64,000 bases of DNA from Alviniconcha marisindica (lineage: Eukaryota > Mollusca > Gastropoda > Provannidae), in the NCBI GenBank assembly GCA_018857735.1, contig JABMCL010002087.1:316501-380500 (forward strand), read 5' to 3'. The position numbers and the translations under genes are program-made. How positions within the stretch are numbered: the stretch's first letter is position 1; each line of letters opens with the position of its first letter. Below, piece after piece: positions 24,581 through 37,400 of the stretch. The notes under the pieces are model-generated. The model made no database searches. It was not told the DNA's origin and saw only the letters and a list, made by a program, of their open reading frames with translations.

Positions 24581-25780
24581 CTTTTTAACTGCATTAATTT
24601 TGCCAAAGGCAGTGGGCCGGTAGAATAAAATAGGTCATCCAGCTGGTAGTCACAAGCCTTTTATATAGTTTTAAGCAGATTCCCGTGGCGAGTGCTTACG
24701 GAATGTAAAAAGGTATCAAAACATGTGTTTTTGTGCATTGATGGATGGATGGCTTTTGACGTTGTAACAGTGAGTTAGACAAACTTGTGATTTGTGTTGT
24801 GAACAGGTGTAAAAGAATTGTGAATGTGTGATTCGTCCTGAGGTGACCTTATGCGGTTGACGAGACGCCAAAATCCAAGACCTAACTAGCTAATGTGTAC
24901 GTCTTAGAATACGACCTGCACCTATGATCAGAATGGGGATTTTCAAACTGCTGCTGGACTTAAGAGGACCTGGACGGTAACCAAACATTCCTGTCTTGAA
25001 GGTTAACGACCAGCTTCAGTTTCAGTGATATAGCTCGCCAGTGTCTTTTGGTTTGGCCGAAGAGCTTTCCTCGTGTATGGTGTGTAATTCGGGCAGTTTC
25101 CTTTCCCTTGTCTTTTGTGCCATGTAATCCAGGTACCCATCACATTTATATATAAACATGCAGTCTGCGTTTACTTGCTTGCCAATCTGCACCTCCGCGG
25201 TATACTCGCCTGCCACACCGTGTTTAACGCTGGAACTGAAATGAAATAAAACTAGCTCCACAGCAGACACTCTCTCTCTCTCTCTCTGAACTCAGGGATC
25301 AGCTTGTTCTTGCTTTGCGCATTGTTTCGTGTCTGGGAATCTGTGATGGACGAGGTTACGCTGCTATGTCGAGAGTTTCAAACCAAATCGAAATCTGTCG
25401 GCAACGGGACTAGAAACAGATCCAGGGGTTTCCGTGACTGCTCCCAGTGTTCACTGCCTTTTTAAAGTCTCTTGGCTGAGGTAACCGCATTTCTGCCTTT
25501 TCAGTGCCAGTTTCATTTCGTCAGGCTTCCACCTTGTTTTTTTGGGAGGGGGTGGGCTGTGTGTGTGTTGGGGGGGGGGGGGGGGGGGGAGTTCCTACGG
25601 AATATGAATAGGTACACACAATGTGATTTGTGCACTGATAGATAGACGTTACATTGAATCAAACAGGCTTGTGATTTAGTGAATTGTGTTTGGAACTGGT
25701 GTAAAAGAAGTTTAAATGTACGATTCGTCCTGAGAAGACCCTGTGCTATTTTTTGGACGTTGAAACCCAAGAACTAACAC

Positions 25781-25781
<1 letters not shown>

Positions 25782-25840
<59 letters not shown>
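25782..25840. repeat. CA dinucleotide microsatellite
   Basis: A pure run of about 29 CA units. Predicted frames of repeated Val-Cys across it are artefacts. Confidence 0.95.
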
Positions 25841-25841
<1 letters not shown>

Positions 25842-26437
25842 TTGAGCTTTTTCAACAAAAAAGAAAAAGAAAAATCCAAACAAAAAAATCGAATGAGTGC
25901 AGACTGGCCCGGTCCTCCCCCGGCAGCAATTTCCCTTGCTGTTTCCCGCTGTCGCCCTTTCGTCTGCACTGTAAGTATAATCGTCACGGGGCGAAGTGCA
26001 GACAGGTCCTGGTATTTGTTAAGAGGCCCCAGGGCTTTGTTGTGCCGATAAGCTCATCAAACACCTCCAGCCGACCTGCCTACCTACACAAGCCATTAGC
26101 AGTCATCAAATAATCAACGAGAAAAAGACGGCGAGAGGGGGTTGAGGACGAGAATGAGAGATGGCGGGTTTTTTACAAGGACGTGGTGGTGTGAAGTTAA
26201 TTACAGATTAAGTGATGTTCGTGGGGCGGAGCCAAGTTTTCCTGTTGCTTAGCGCCTTTCTGCCGGAAAAGAAGAGTTGCTTGGCGTCACCCAGGGGTTA
26301 ACTGCCCACAAAGACCTTTTCACAGCTACTCGGTTTTAGGCCAGAACGAAAGGACTGATCCAGCAAAGCCAATTATTATGGACTGGTTCAGCAAAAGACC
26401 TTCGACATCAAAGCAACGGTAGATGTTAGTTATACAT

Positions 26438-26440
<3 letters not shown>

Positions 26441-26496
<56 letters not shown>
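26441..26496. repeat. CT dinucleotide microsatellite
   Basis: About 27 uninterrupted CT units. Confidence 0.95.
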
Positions 26497-26500
<4 letters not shown>

Positions 26501-26509
26501 GATGCCTTT

Positions 26510-26640
26510 TACTGAGAGCCCAGAGCCGTCAAAGGTTCCATTTTCTTCTTAGTCTGGAGTATGTCAGAGCATAGTTCTGCGTGCTTAGTACTAACTCTTC
26601 GACATTGAAAACTCCGGCTTTCCCGTTTGGTTCAACAACC
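26510..26640 (+). repeat. Dispersed SINE-like repeat, copy 5 (diverged)
   Basis: CTGAGAGCCCAGAGCC, GTCAAAGGTTCCATTT and TCTGGAGTATGTCAGAGC align with the other copies. It is followed directly by a poly-C run and is the most diverged member. Confidence 0.45.
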
Positions 26641-27799
26641 CCCCCCCCCCCCCCCCCCCCCCACACCCCTTCAATAATCTTGAAACATAATATGCCGTGA
26701 GTTTATCACGTTCTCCCTGCTGGTAACTTTAATGGGCCAATGGACACTGAATACCGTAGTTACTATAAAAATGCGCAATGCATGGTTTCTCATATCGTTA
26801 CGTAAGGATTATTCAAAATAATTGTAAGCGTGACTGTGTGTGTCTGTGCGTGTGTGGGGGTCAAATTCAGATCTCAATGGGTGTGCCTCGTCAGCCAAAA
26901 CTATCCTGTTTGTTTGCCACAAAGCGATGTCTATGTTTCTTGCCACCTCCTCACCACACCACCAGTTTCTTGGTGTTCTTGCCATGTGTGTTTTTGTCTT
27001 GTTTGGATGCGTTTCCACTCCAGCAATTCATTCACTTAAATTTTACACTGCTAATAGTAGCTGTATAAAACATGTAAAAAAAAAATAAAAAAAATCACGG
27101 ACATCAGATCACCAGAGTTACTGATAGAATCTTAGCCAGCTTCGTGTAGCTGGTAACCCACTAAAACTGTCCATATCCCTTATCGACGATGTAATAAAAG
27201 CACCCTCTCCTCACCGTGCCCCCCCCCCCCCCCCGTTTGTTTTTTGTTTTTTTCAGAGCTAGTTTTCACTTCTTCTTTTTATTATTTTCTTTTTCTTTTT
27301 CAGAGCTAGTTTTCACTTCTTTTTATTATTCTTTTTTTCCATCTCGGCGCTTCTTCCCTTATAAGTACGGTAATGAGCAAACACAGCGCGTTTGACCCAT
27401 GCAGCCTCCTCTGAGGTGACAGGACTCCGACATATATACGTACAGTTTCTGGACCCACCACTAACACTACCATGGACAGTCGGGCACCATCATCGCTCCC
27501 TCTTCAGTTCCCAACCCAACCCCTCCCGCATGGTCTTGCGTAGAAAAGGGTTTGATTGCGCTGCTCGTGCGTCCGCCAAGACGGGTTTAGTAAGCCCAAC
27601 ACATGATGAAAGGTGAAGCGCAGCGGAGCTTCCGAGCCGACTTCCTCGACCCACCTGTCGACAGCGGAACGGGAGATTGCGATGCGATGCTAATGATACG
27701 TGCCCCGGCCGGAGTAACGTCAGAGACAGTGGTCGCATCCCTTTGGTCTCTCCTTTGCCCCTCCCACCCCCGCCATCCCTGATCCCTCCCAGTCTGTCC

Positions 27800-28499
27800 G
27801 TCTAGTCGCCCATGTGACGAGCTATGCCTTTTTCATTGTTGCAGTCGGAGCGGAGAGAGAGGAGAGTAGCGGTACAAGTTCCGTCATCGCAGTCCAACAG
27901 AGGGGGGTGTTGTTGAGAAGCCGGGGAGTGGAAAAGGTCCCTTGCGCGCTCCTGCCACAGCAACACGGGAAGGAGACAGCCGGGGCTCGCATTTCACGTG
28001 TTCTCGGCGACACAACCTTGCAGGAAAAGGTCAGCTGAGGAAAACAAACAAAAAAACAAACACACGAGGGAGAGAGGAATGAGAAGGGGCGAACCGACGT
28101 GTATGGGTTGCGCAGCGAATACCTGTGAACGTCTGCTACTTCGTCAACAGTTGTCGTCTGCTTCCAACGTGGGGACTCGCTCAGACAGGGGCGTCGTGTT
28201 ATCTGTCGTTGCACAGTTTTGGTGAGGAGCCTGTGCTCAGTGTTGCGTGACCGGTTTGTGTTTGTGTCGCACCAGTTTGCGTTGGCTCACTGTTGAGTTG
28301 TGACTGTGTGTTTGACGACCCGCAGTCAGAGTTTGATGTACGATTTGAGTGACGGGGAGACTTTAGACGGCGATTTCAAGGACATTTCGCGGGTGGTTTC
28401 CTCAATTGTGTTCTCTCGCTCCTCTCTAAGAGTTTACAAGTCCACACAGCCACCAACCTAGTTGCCCCAAGGCGTGACACAGCGGTTGAAGTAGTCATC
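27800..28499 (+). promoter_or_regulatory. Gene A 5' UTR and probable promoter region
   Basis: The 700 bases before the gene A ATG are relatively rich in CpG and GC compared with the flanking AT-rich DNA, and contain stops in all frames near the start codon. An acceptor-like TTCATTGTTGCAG ends at about 27845, so a 5' intron is possible. The ATG at 28500 sits in a reasonable context (TCATCATGG). No TATA box was identified with confidence. Confidence 0.4.
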
Positions 28500-31400
28500 A
28501 TGGCTGAGAATGGTTCAGAGAACGGGGAGTATGTGCCTTCCCCCCGCCCTCACCCGCGAGTCCGGCCCGAGGGTGCGGCCTACGCTGAGCGGAACAGGGG
28601 GACGATGGAGAGGTGGTTTGACTACAGCGACAACGTCGACAACTACAGCTCAGCGCGGCCAGGCGAGAGGCTTCGGACTGATACGGCTCGAAAAATCGCA
28701 CAGGTGAGACGCCCGCTGGGACCGTCAGTGTTCTGGGTCAAACGAGGAGGTTGCGTGTGTGTGTGTGTGTGAGGCCATCGGTCTCTGACAAAGCACCCTC
28801 CCATAGCCGTTTTAAGATTTCTCGTGACCATAGATATGCAAAGATAAGATTCTTTTGAATGATGAGGGCCGTCTTTGATTATTTAGTCATTCTTGCAAAG
28901 TACACACACACACGAAAAACAGAACAACGAACAAACAGAAGGAGGTGGTGTTACCTTCCCTAGTTTGTCTGCTAAACGCTTAGTACACAGCTACAGCCCC
29001 ACTCCCCCCACCTCTCCTTGTCGGTAGTATCCCTTACTGTAAGTACTACACTCGGCTACCAGTCTACTATGTACAGGCATGTGTGCACACTGCCGGAACA
29101 AGGGTTTTGATGCAGGGAGGTGATAGTAAGTGGGACAGTGTGATGTATGGCGGTTGGCATCTTGTCATTAGCCAGCACTGAAGCAGGTAACCTGGCAACA
29201 GGCCACCAAGTCTCCCCCACCCCCTCAGTCCCACCAGACACCACACACACATTACCCTTGCTCAAGTTGCTGTAGTAATGAAGTGCCTCTGGTCCCCCAG
29301 TGGACAGTGCAGATAGATAAAATGGGGAGGGGGCAGTAGCCATCAGTGCAGAGTTCACAGAGGTGGAGGAGGATGGGAGATGACTTGGGGTATTTATGAA
29401 GATAAGCTTCCCCAGCTACTATTGTGTGGGGGGGGGGGGTGATGGACCTGGTGCAACATGGCGTCAAGAAGTAAAGTGGGGGAACGGAACTTGAAGAAGT
29501 GGGGAACTCCTTTCACCCACATCATGACTGGGGTCATCACCCTTTGCCCTTAGTCTCCCATGTTCTGATGATGCTTGCATAGGCCTGAAACTAATGAAAG
29601 TTCATGGAGGAAATTATATATTTGTGTATATTTAAACAATTCACAGCTGGCTCAGCACCAGGGGGGAACTGACCTGAATTTTCCACAAATACGCATGCCT
29701 GTGCACACACAAACACAAACACACACACACACACATTGGTAGATCTGGACACATACTCCATCAGCTGGGTGACTTGCCATGTGCAGTCAACCCAGTCGAT
29801 GCTGACAAAGATGAGGGAGGTGAGCTGATTCAGTTGTGAAGTGTTGGTGTTGAAAATGAAAGCTAAACGTTGTGTAGTGTCCTGTCCTGGTGTGTCCTAT
29901 GGCTATGGGGGAACTTGGAAGGGGATGCAGTGAAATTTACTGACCAGTTAGTGCTACCTGTGGATGAAAACCACGAAACAGTTGTAATGGAGTGTAGTGG
30001 TAGAAGGACAGGACACAGGCAGCGGAGTCAGTCAAAATGGAGACCACAGCAGGCGGCGACGGCAAACAGGCTTTATTCTACAGCAGCAGACAACTTTCTC
30101 AGCACCCCAAAATCCTCATGCGCACGCATAGATAAGAGAACTGGCGGGCCGCAAAGAACACACGCTATCGCTACAATGAAATCGGCCCTCTGGACCACAA
30201 AATGGCTGACTATTGTGTTTCCTTGGCCCGCACAGATACAGTTTCCTCAACAATAACTAAACTAATTAAAACATGAAATACATCAAATAAAAGCTACAGT
30301 TACAACCTTTTAAACCGTATAAACAAAATGTACACACATGACTTATTTAATTTACAACAAGAGTGGGAAGCGTGGCTTGCACCTGTCTATAAGCAGATTC
30401 GTACAACTAAATCACAACTAACACAATGTACAAAATATAACTGTCAATAAAACTTACATCAGAATAAAGTGCACGCTCCCACGGTTAAAATGGTACATAA
30501 CAATTACAATACAACGCTCTATAAGAGAAGCAAGACACACTCAAAGACTAGTACTAAAACAATCGGTGCGATCTTTCGCCTGGGGCGCGTTATCTTAGTC
30601 GCAACAGCGCTGATAGTGATATCAAGTAGTCTATGAATATAACTTAGCTTCTACAGTACACAATACTCAATAAGTTAATTTCAACCCAAAATAAACACTA
30701 AACATGAAGTCAGCTAAGCAAAATACTATACGACAAAGCACTGATCGACACAAATTACTTCAATCGAGTCAAAACAACGATTCACTACTATTCACTAGTA
30801 CTAAACAGAGAACGCGCCATGCAGACGACGGCTATAAAAAGAATGGACCTAGAGAGGCATCGGCTACTGATTAAGCTCGACCCTGCGTCTAAATAAGATC
30901 TAAATAAACATTCTAAGATGCCAGATTATATTACACATGGCTTAGTGCATAAAAGGACTAGGTGAACAAAGAGTAGGTAAACAAACAAGCGGTCAAAATA
31001 TTAAGGGAGTAAACAGATTTGAAAATGGCGCGCCACCAGCGGTCGGCTGTGTGAAGGCCATGTGGCGTTACGCAACACGCAGCGCTTCAAAACAAAAGCG
31101 TCGTCTGCTCCGGTTCCCGGGTTACTAACAGTACAGTAATGAAATTGCATGGATCTGATAACCGGGGCGGGATTATTGTAAAAACGTACAAAGAGCACTT
31201 GCTCACACAGTTAAAGGATCATTGGAGGGGAGGGGGGTCTCAGAAAAGTGTAGTTGGGGTGGAGGGTAATGACTGGTGGTAATGTGTTGGGGGAAAGGAG
31301 CATTGACATTGGCAGGACAAGCGAAGCAGTGTTTCAACACCTGCACTCAATTACAGGGCCAGGCATTTCCCAGGCCAGTGTCTTCATTGGGCTTGGATCT

Positions 31401-34400
31401 GCCATCATGACTAGGATGGAAAGACAGTATTATATATAAAAATTTACATTTTGTACCCCCCCCCCCCCCCCTCCTTCCCCCTACACACACATGCAGAGAT
31501 TTCTCCCAGGTTTACCATTTAATTTATAGTGAAGAGACAGTTGTTTTATAGTATAATGGTTTTGTGCATGATCACTACTCAGTGGAAGTTGTAGGCTCCC
31601 CATTTTGTCTGGCCCCCCCCCCCCCCCCCCCCCCTCTCTGTGCCTCTGCAGAGCAGAATTTCATTGAATGAAACTGAAAGAACGCTGGTGAGTCACAATG
31701 CATATCTAGGCATCTTCAGCCTTACCCTACTAGGAGGTATGCTGACTAACTGACATTGAAGTGAAGGATCCACAAATAGCTCTATTCAAGTTGAAGTATA
31801 GATCCTGTTTTGTGTGTAATTGTACTTGCCAATCATTTGATTACAAATGTGCCTATTCAGTGTATTTGAACTGTCCAAATCTCAGAGCTGTCACTATAAT
31901 GTCAGTAGGAAATTGATTTCAAGCTGTAAACAGTCACCGACACTGAGGCCGGAGGGTTGCAGTCATTGAGACGGGCTTCATTCACAACACAAATCTTCCA
32001 GGTAAACATCTAATATGGCGCATGGAGCTGAAATTGAACTTGCATTGGCCAAGCCGTCAAAGACCACAGCGCCAACGCCATCGATCATGTATTCATAGGA
32101 ACTAGTGTACTACCGGGCTAGTCGGTGTGAGTTGAAACAGGGGCACGGTCTAAATGACACGTGCCAACAGCCTGTAAAGAGAACCTCACTTATCCCGCCG
32201 TCTGCCATTGTAATACCCGTCAAGCGTAACAAACCTCCCCTGTCCACTCGCTGAACCGTGTGAGGGAGGATTAGGAGGTACGCACTCGCACTCACAGTCG
32301 CACTGATTTGGGAAGTCTGCAGACAGCGGTTAGATTGGAGACGTACAGCATTGGCCCACACAGGGTGGTTGGAAAAAGGAATTGGTACCTAGCGATTGAC
32401 GAAGAAAAGAAGAAGAAGGAAAAAAGGAAGAGATCTAAGCCAGCCCGAGAGAATGCGCACCTGGAGGGTTGGACATAACTGTACTTGCTGCACACATTTC
32501 CCTGTCGGTGTTGCCATGTGGTTCTGGGGGAAGGGGTGGGGGCGGGAGAAAGGTCTGCTTGTGCCGGGAGAAGCGTTTGACGTTGTTTAGCCCGCTGTGT
32601 GCCAGTTGCCTGTCATTCTCCCGGGTGACCCCAGCAGGGGGCACGGAGATACTGGTCTTTCTTCCCTTCCCCATCCCTGGCCTCCCCCGTCCCCCCCCCC
32701 AAACCACCACCACCATTGCCTGAGTCCTTATTCAGATTTACTCATTATCCTACATGAACTGGCAGCTGATAGCAAAAATAATTATGGGGTCTATTCAGAC
32801 TCCAAGAATCAGGCAGGTTATCAGAATCTAAGTCTTGAAAGTTTATTTTTATTTTTAGAAATTTCCCTATCACTTGTATCAGTGCCAGGGATGTCTGATG
32901 TCAGCCTCCTGTTTGGAATCTCAGGGCTGTCAATGATTCCCCTTTTCTGTCTTGTTTCTTGTTTTTCTAGTCCTGAACATTGCTCTTTCTGTCTAGTCAT
33001 TTTTCTGCTAATGGTCCATTTTCCTGTCTTCCAGCGCGAATTTTTTTCCATCACTTTTCATTTAAAGATTTTTTTTTTGCGTGGCTCTTGTTGAACAGCT
33101 CGGAGATGATATTCAGTATACCTGTGCAAGTTGCTGCCATATATAGCACTGGGATTTATCATGCATTATTATTTCTGTCAGTTATTGTTTCTGTCATACT
33201 TTTTTCCTTTAATCTGACATCAATAAATTAGATGGACTGGTCAGTGATACAAGCATGTCCTAGCCTTATATGTGCTTTTTTAACAGGGGCAATATTGAAG
33301 GGACTAGCTTTTTGAAAATCTGTTTGATATTACGTATGTTTTGTTTTATATTATATGTGTGTGTGTTTGTGTATTACTGTATCATAGTGTATGGATTGAT
33401 TTTGTGGATTTAATTTTGAAAAGGGTTTGCATGTTATATAATAATAGAGTATAAAGCACAAAATCTTGTCTGGAGAGACTGTTATAAGTGTATAATAATA
33501 TAAAATGAACTTTTTACTGAGAGTTTAGAAATGCATATTTGTTCATGACATAATTTGATCATTCTGAAGGTGACCCTGTGTGGTTGACATGATGTGAAAA
33601 TCCCTTTACTAACTTTTAGAAACTTGTCTATAAATACCACTGTTGTAAATTATGTATGGATGCTTTCACTATTTCTCTGGAAAGGAAGGGTCTAGGTTTA
33701 GTTTAAGTTACCTTGTGATGTGCGGGTGAACCATGGGGTGATGGTTTAAGTTACCTTGTGGTGTGCAGGTGAACCATGGGGTGATGGATGAGATGATGGG
33801 GGGGTACCCTGACCCCCCAGTGGCGGCCCCCATACACCCCCGTGCTGTCAAAGGGGAAGCAGCTGAGATTGCAGAGTCTAACAAGGGGGCGGGAATGCGT
33901 GACCTGCTGGACAACTATGGCAACCTTACCCTTGACAACGATAAACCTGCACCCAAGGTCATGGGTGATGAAGCCAGCGAATATGCCGAGCGAAACCATG
34001 GCAAGGTAAGACTTAACTAATCACATAGTTATTATTTCACAAAGGCTATGAAAACAGCTGCAGTTATTATAAGCAAGGTTACTGTCTGGGGAAGTTAAAG
34101 AGTTACATTCTTACAAACTTGTATACATTACATATATTTTGATACATGTATTAGAATCATCTCAGTCCAAGTTCCTAGGTCTGACTGACTGTTCATGTGT
34201 CCGTAGATGATCAGTTATCTTTTGAACTGTTTAATCTTTTGAAAGGCAGCTTGGTGTACTAGTTCATCATGAGTCCGTAGAGTATGTGAACAAGTATAGC
34301 TACTGTCAAAGTCACAGTGAGGGTCCAGTTATTTAAACAAACAAAATAAATGTCCCACCTTGACCTTAAAAACGTTTGCCTCGTACATTCTTGTGCTTTG

Positions 34401-37400
34401 TACACTCAGTCACTCCTCCTTGGCTCCAGATATATCACCAAACCTGATACTAGTGATAGTGGTATTACTGGTAGTGGTAATGAGCTAGAGTGTCAGAATG
34501 CAAAACAAGTTGGATGCATTGCCTTCAAGGTCAGTGTGACACCTTAAGAAATGGTATCTACCTCACTGGTGAATCATGTCACTGTTGTGTAACCAGGCTT
34601 AGTATGTTGGTTTGCTACTCTTATTATCTTAATGCCATGTGCAATTTTTGAAAGGGGGTGGGGTGGGGGGGGGCTGCAGATACTTGGCAATCTGGTCCCT
34701 AGGTCTCAGACTGCCCAAGCAAAAAGAGCTAAGTTTTTTCCCCTACCTGTTCATAGTTATTATTATTGCTGTAGCCATTTATCTGTTGCGAAGATGAAGG
34801 AATTCATGCTGAAACTTGGCATTAATTCATGTTGTCCTGTGAAACTGTTTCTGAAAAAAAGAAGCATTCATTTTTGGTTTTAACCATTCATGTTGCTCTT
34901 TTTGAGTTGAAGCTTATGCTGTTTTAGACGCATAAAAAGAGTATTTAAAGATGTGTTAAATCGTTTTGATGACTGGCCATTTGTAGCAGAAACACTGTAC
35001 ATGTAGTGTGCACTGTACACTGTCACACTTTCAAGATCACAGCTGTGCCACTGTCATATGATATACTCATACATAGTTAAGTCACAAAGTTTGAAAGTTA
35101 TCTCTGTCAGTATGAAGAAACTGATACCCACTGGGTGTTGGCGATGTAGGTGTTCAGAAAGACAAACGTGCCATCAGATTAAGTCTGTTCCACAGAAGAC
35201 TTGCCTGATTTAAACATGCAGAAACAAAAGTGGTAAAGTGGGCATATTTTCAAGGTCATAGTAATCTGTAAAACTTAAAGTAAAAGTCCAAGGTTTTTAA
35301 GTATGCAAAATGACCATTGAAATGATTGACAAATGAGTCAGATTTCAGATTTAACAGAAAAAAAATAATAATGTTTAATTGAGTTTTTAATCGATTTTAT
35401 TTTCTGTAGGCTGGCTGAGACTACAGTCTTGGGTTCTCCATCAGTCACGTGACTTTCCTGGAAGTGATGTCAGTCTGGGGAGTCAGTGCAGTTGCCATCT
35501 TAGATTCTTCACTAAACTGTGTATGCGTGTGGTCGACAAAAAAGTTAACTATGCTGGCCTGCTGTGTTGCCGCGTACTGTAACAATTCGCAGACGACCCC
35601 AGGTATAACGATGCACAGGCTCCTGCGCATTCGACCCGCAGTGAGGCGAAAGTAGATTAAATTTATACAATTCAAACGAGCTGACTTTCTTGCTGCGCCG
35701 CATCACGCTCATTTGTGTAGCAAGCACTTCAGTGAGTGCGATTTCGCAAACCCCATGGAATACCGCATGGGGTTTGCTTCGAAGCTGACACGATGCCGAT
35801 GTTCCGGTACTCTTTCAAAATCCTGCCTGACAGGCTCAAACTGATACGGCTGTATCCTTGTGGGTCTCTCGGGCAAAGTATCAGTTTCGTCTTCGGAGCT
35901 CGAGTTGGCCATTTTGCAGCGACTTCCCAGAATGACGTAGTAGGCATATGGTCACATGTGGGCACTTGCTTCTCATGATTCACTCTGGTTCTTGGTTCTA
36001 CAGTCACTATTTTGACTTGTAATTTGTTTGTGTTATCACATCACCTTCACCGTTCTTCCCAGATGGATCACATCATCAACAACTACGGGGTGGTGACGCC
36101 CCCTGAGCGCCCAGCCCCCAAGGTGTCGTACGGCGGCCAGGACAACCTGGACAAGGCGCAGGGTGCCGGCATGGGGCCGCTGCTGAGGATGGAGGGCAAC
36201 AAAACCCCCAGGGAACCCAAGCAGGGCAAACTGCACCAGGAGTCTCAAGGAGGGTCAGTACTTGTTGCCTCCATTTTGGTGCACACCCTCACCACGCGGA
36301 GCTGGGTACACCACAATGCTCAGTGTGGGAGCCCTTGGCTCATTGCACTGCATTTCACATTAAGATGGTAGCTCAGTGCTCTGGAGATCCCATGTTCACC
36401 CCCCCCCCCCCCCCCACACACACACACCTGCTCCAGCACACACACCCCCTCCCACCCCCTACCCCTACCACCACCAACAGCTGGTCTTTGGGAAAGGCTG
36501 GTGCCAGAGCTGCACACTTAGCTCACTTTTGCAACACTCACTTTTTATGTGTGTACTTCTGTTTTGTTGTTGTTGGTTGGTGGTGTGTTTTTGTTGTTGT
36601 TTTGGGGGGGAGGGGGGTTCACAACAGCCATTTTCCTCTGAACTTCTGGTTCTTCTCGTTTGCCTGTGCAGTGAAATCAAAGCTAACAAAGTGGCATGCT
36701 AAAAAAGCCGTAATAAATGTAGAGGCATTTTTTTATATATTTTTTTCTATGTTGGCAAGCACATCATTGTGGAGTGTTTGTTCAAAAACATTCATCCATC
36801 ATTACCATATTCCTCTCGCTGTGACAAAGAGCATGAGGCCAGTGACAGTTATTGCCCTGGAGATCAGCCTGGCTGACAGCGGTGTGTGGGGCACTGTGGA
36901 TTGAAATGTGGTGCCCTGTAGTGTAGTGTAGTGCTGGGTAAACAGATGATTGGGTAAAGTTCCACATCTCTCAGGTGATGATGAGGAGATCATATCATAT
37001 TGTGTAGATATTCATGCTAATATTTAACATGCTGCACTTGTGTGGTGGGTGAAAGTAAAAAGTAAATAATGTCTGGTGATTAATGTCTGGTAAATAATGT
37101 CTTTGTAAACAGATGATGGGGTAAAGTTCCACATCCCTCAGATAATAATGAAGATGGTCATGGATTGAAGTGTAGTGTAGTGCTGGGTAAACAGATGATG
37201 GGGTCAAATTCCTCATCCTTCATGTGATAAAGAGGAGGATCATGGAGGTGAAGATGTATGCTAAACGTGTAGATATTCATGCTAATGTTTAACATGCTGC
37301 ACTTGTGTGGCGAGTGAAGGTAAAAAGTAAATAATGTCTGGTGCACAGCAGAAGGGGGGAAAAATGTTGCTAACAGTTGTTTGGAGGAATTGTGTAAATC

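Larger units (their letters stand above)
15984..27799. other. Intergenic region between divergent genes B and A
   Basis: No coding exon could be supported. Contents seen: an alternating AT patch at about 16828-16860, a pure TA run at about 17583-17629, G or C homopolymers near 19255, 19330, 25570, 26640 and 27220, a CA run at 25782-25840, a CT run at about 26441-26496, dispersed SINE-like repeats, and CpG-rich stretches near 16480-16620, 20860-21260 and 27600-28500. Unannotated first exons of gene A or B could lie here. Confidence 0.5.

Noticed and set aside
36323..36904. 193-codon frame after gene A exon 3
   Set aside because: It runs through a poly-C/CA/poly-Pro composition patch and starts outside any plausible exon; exon 3 ends at a donor at 36254 and joins cleanly to 44267.
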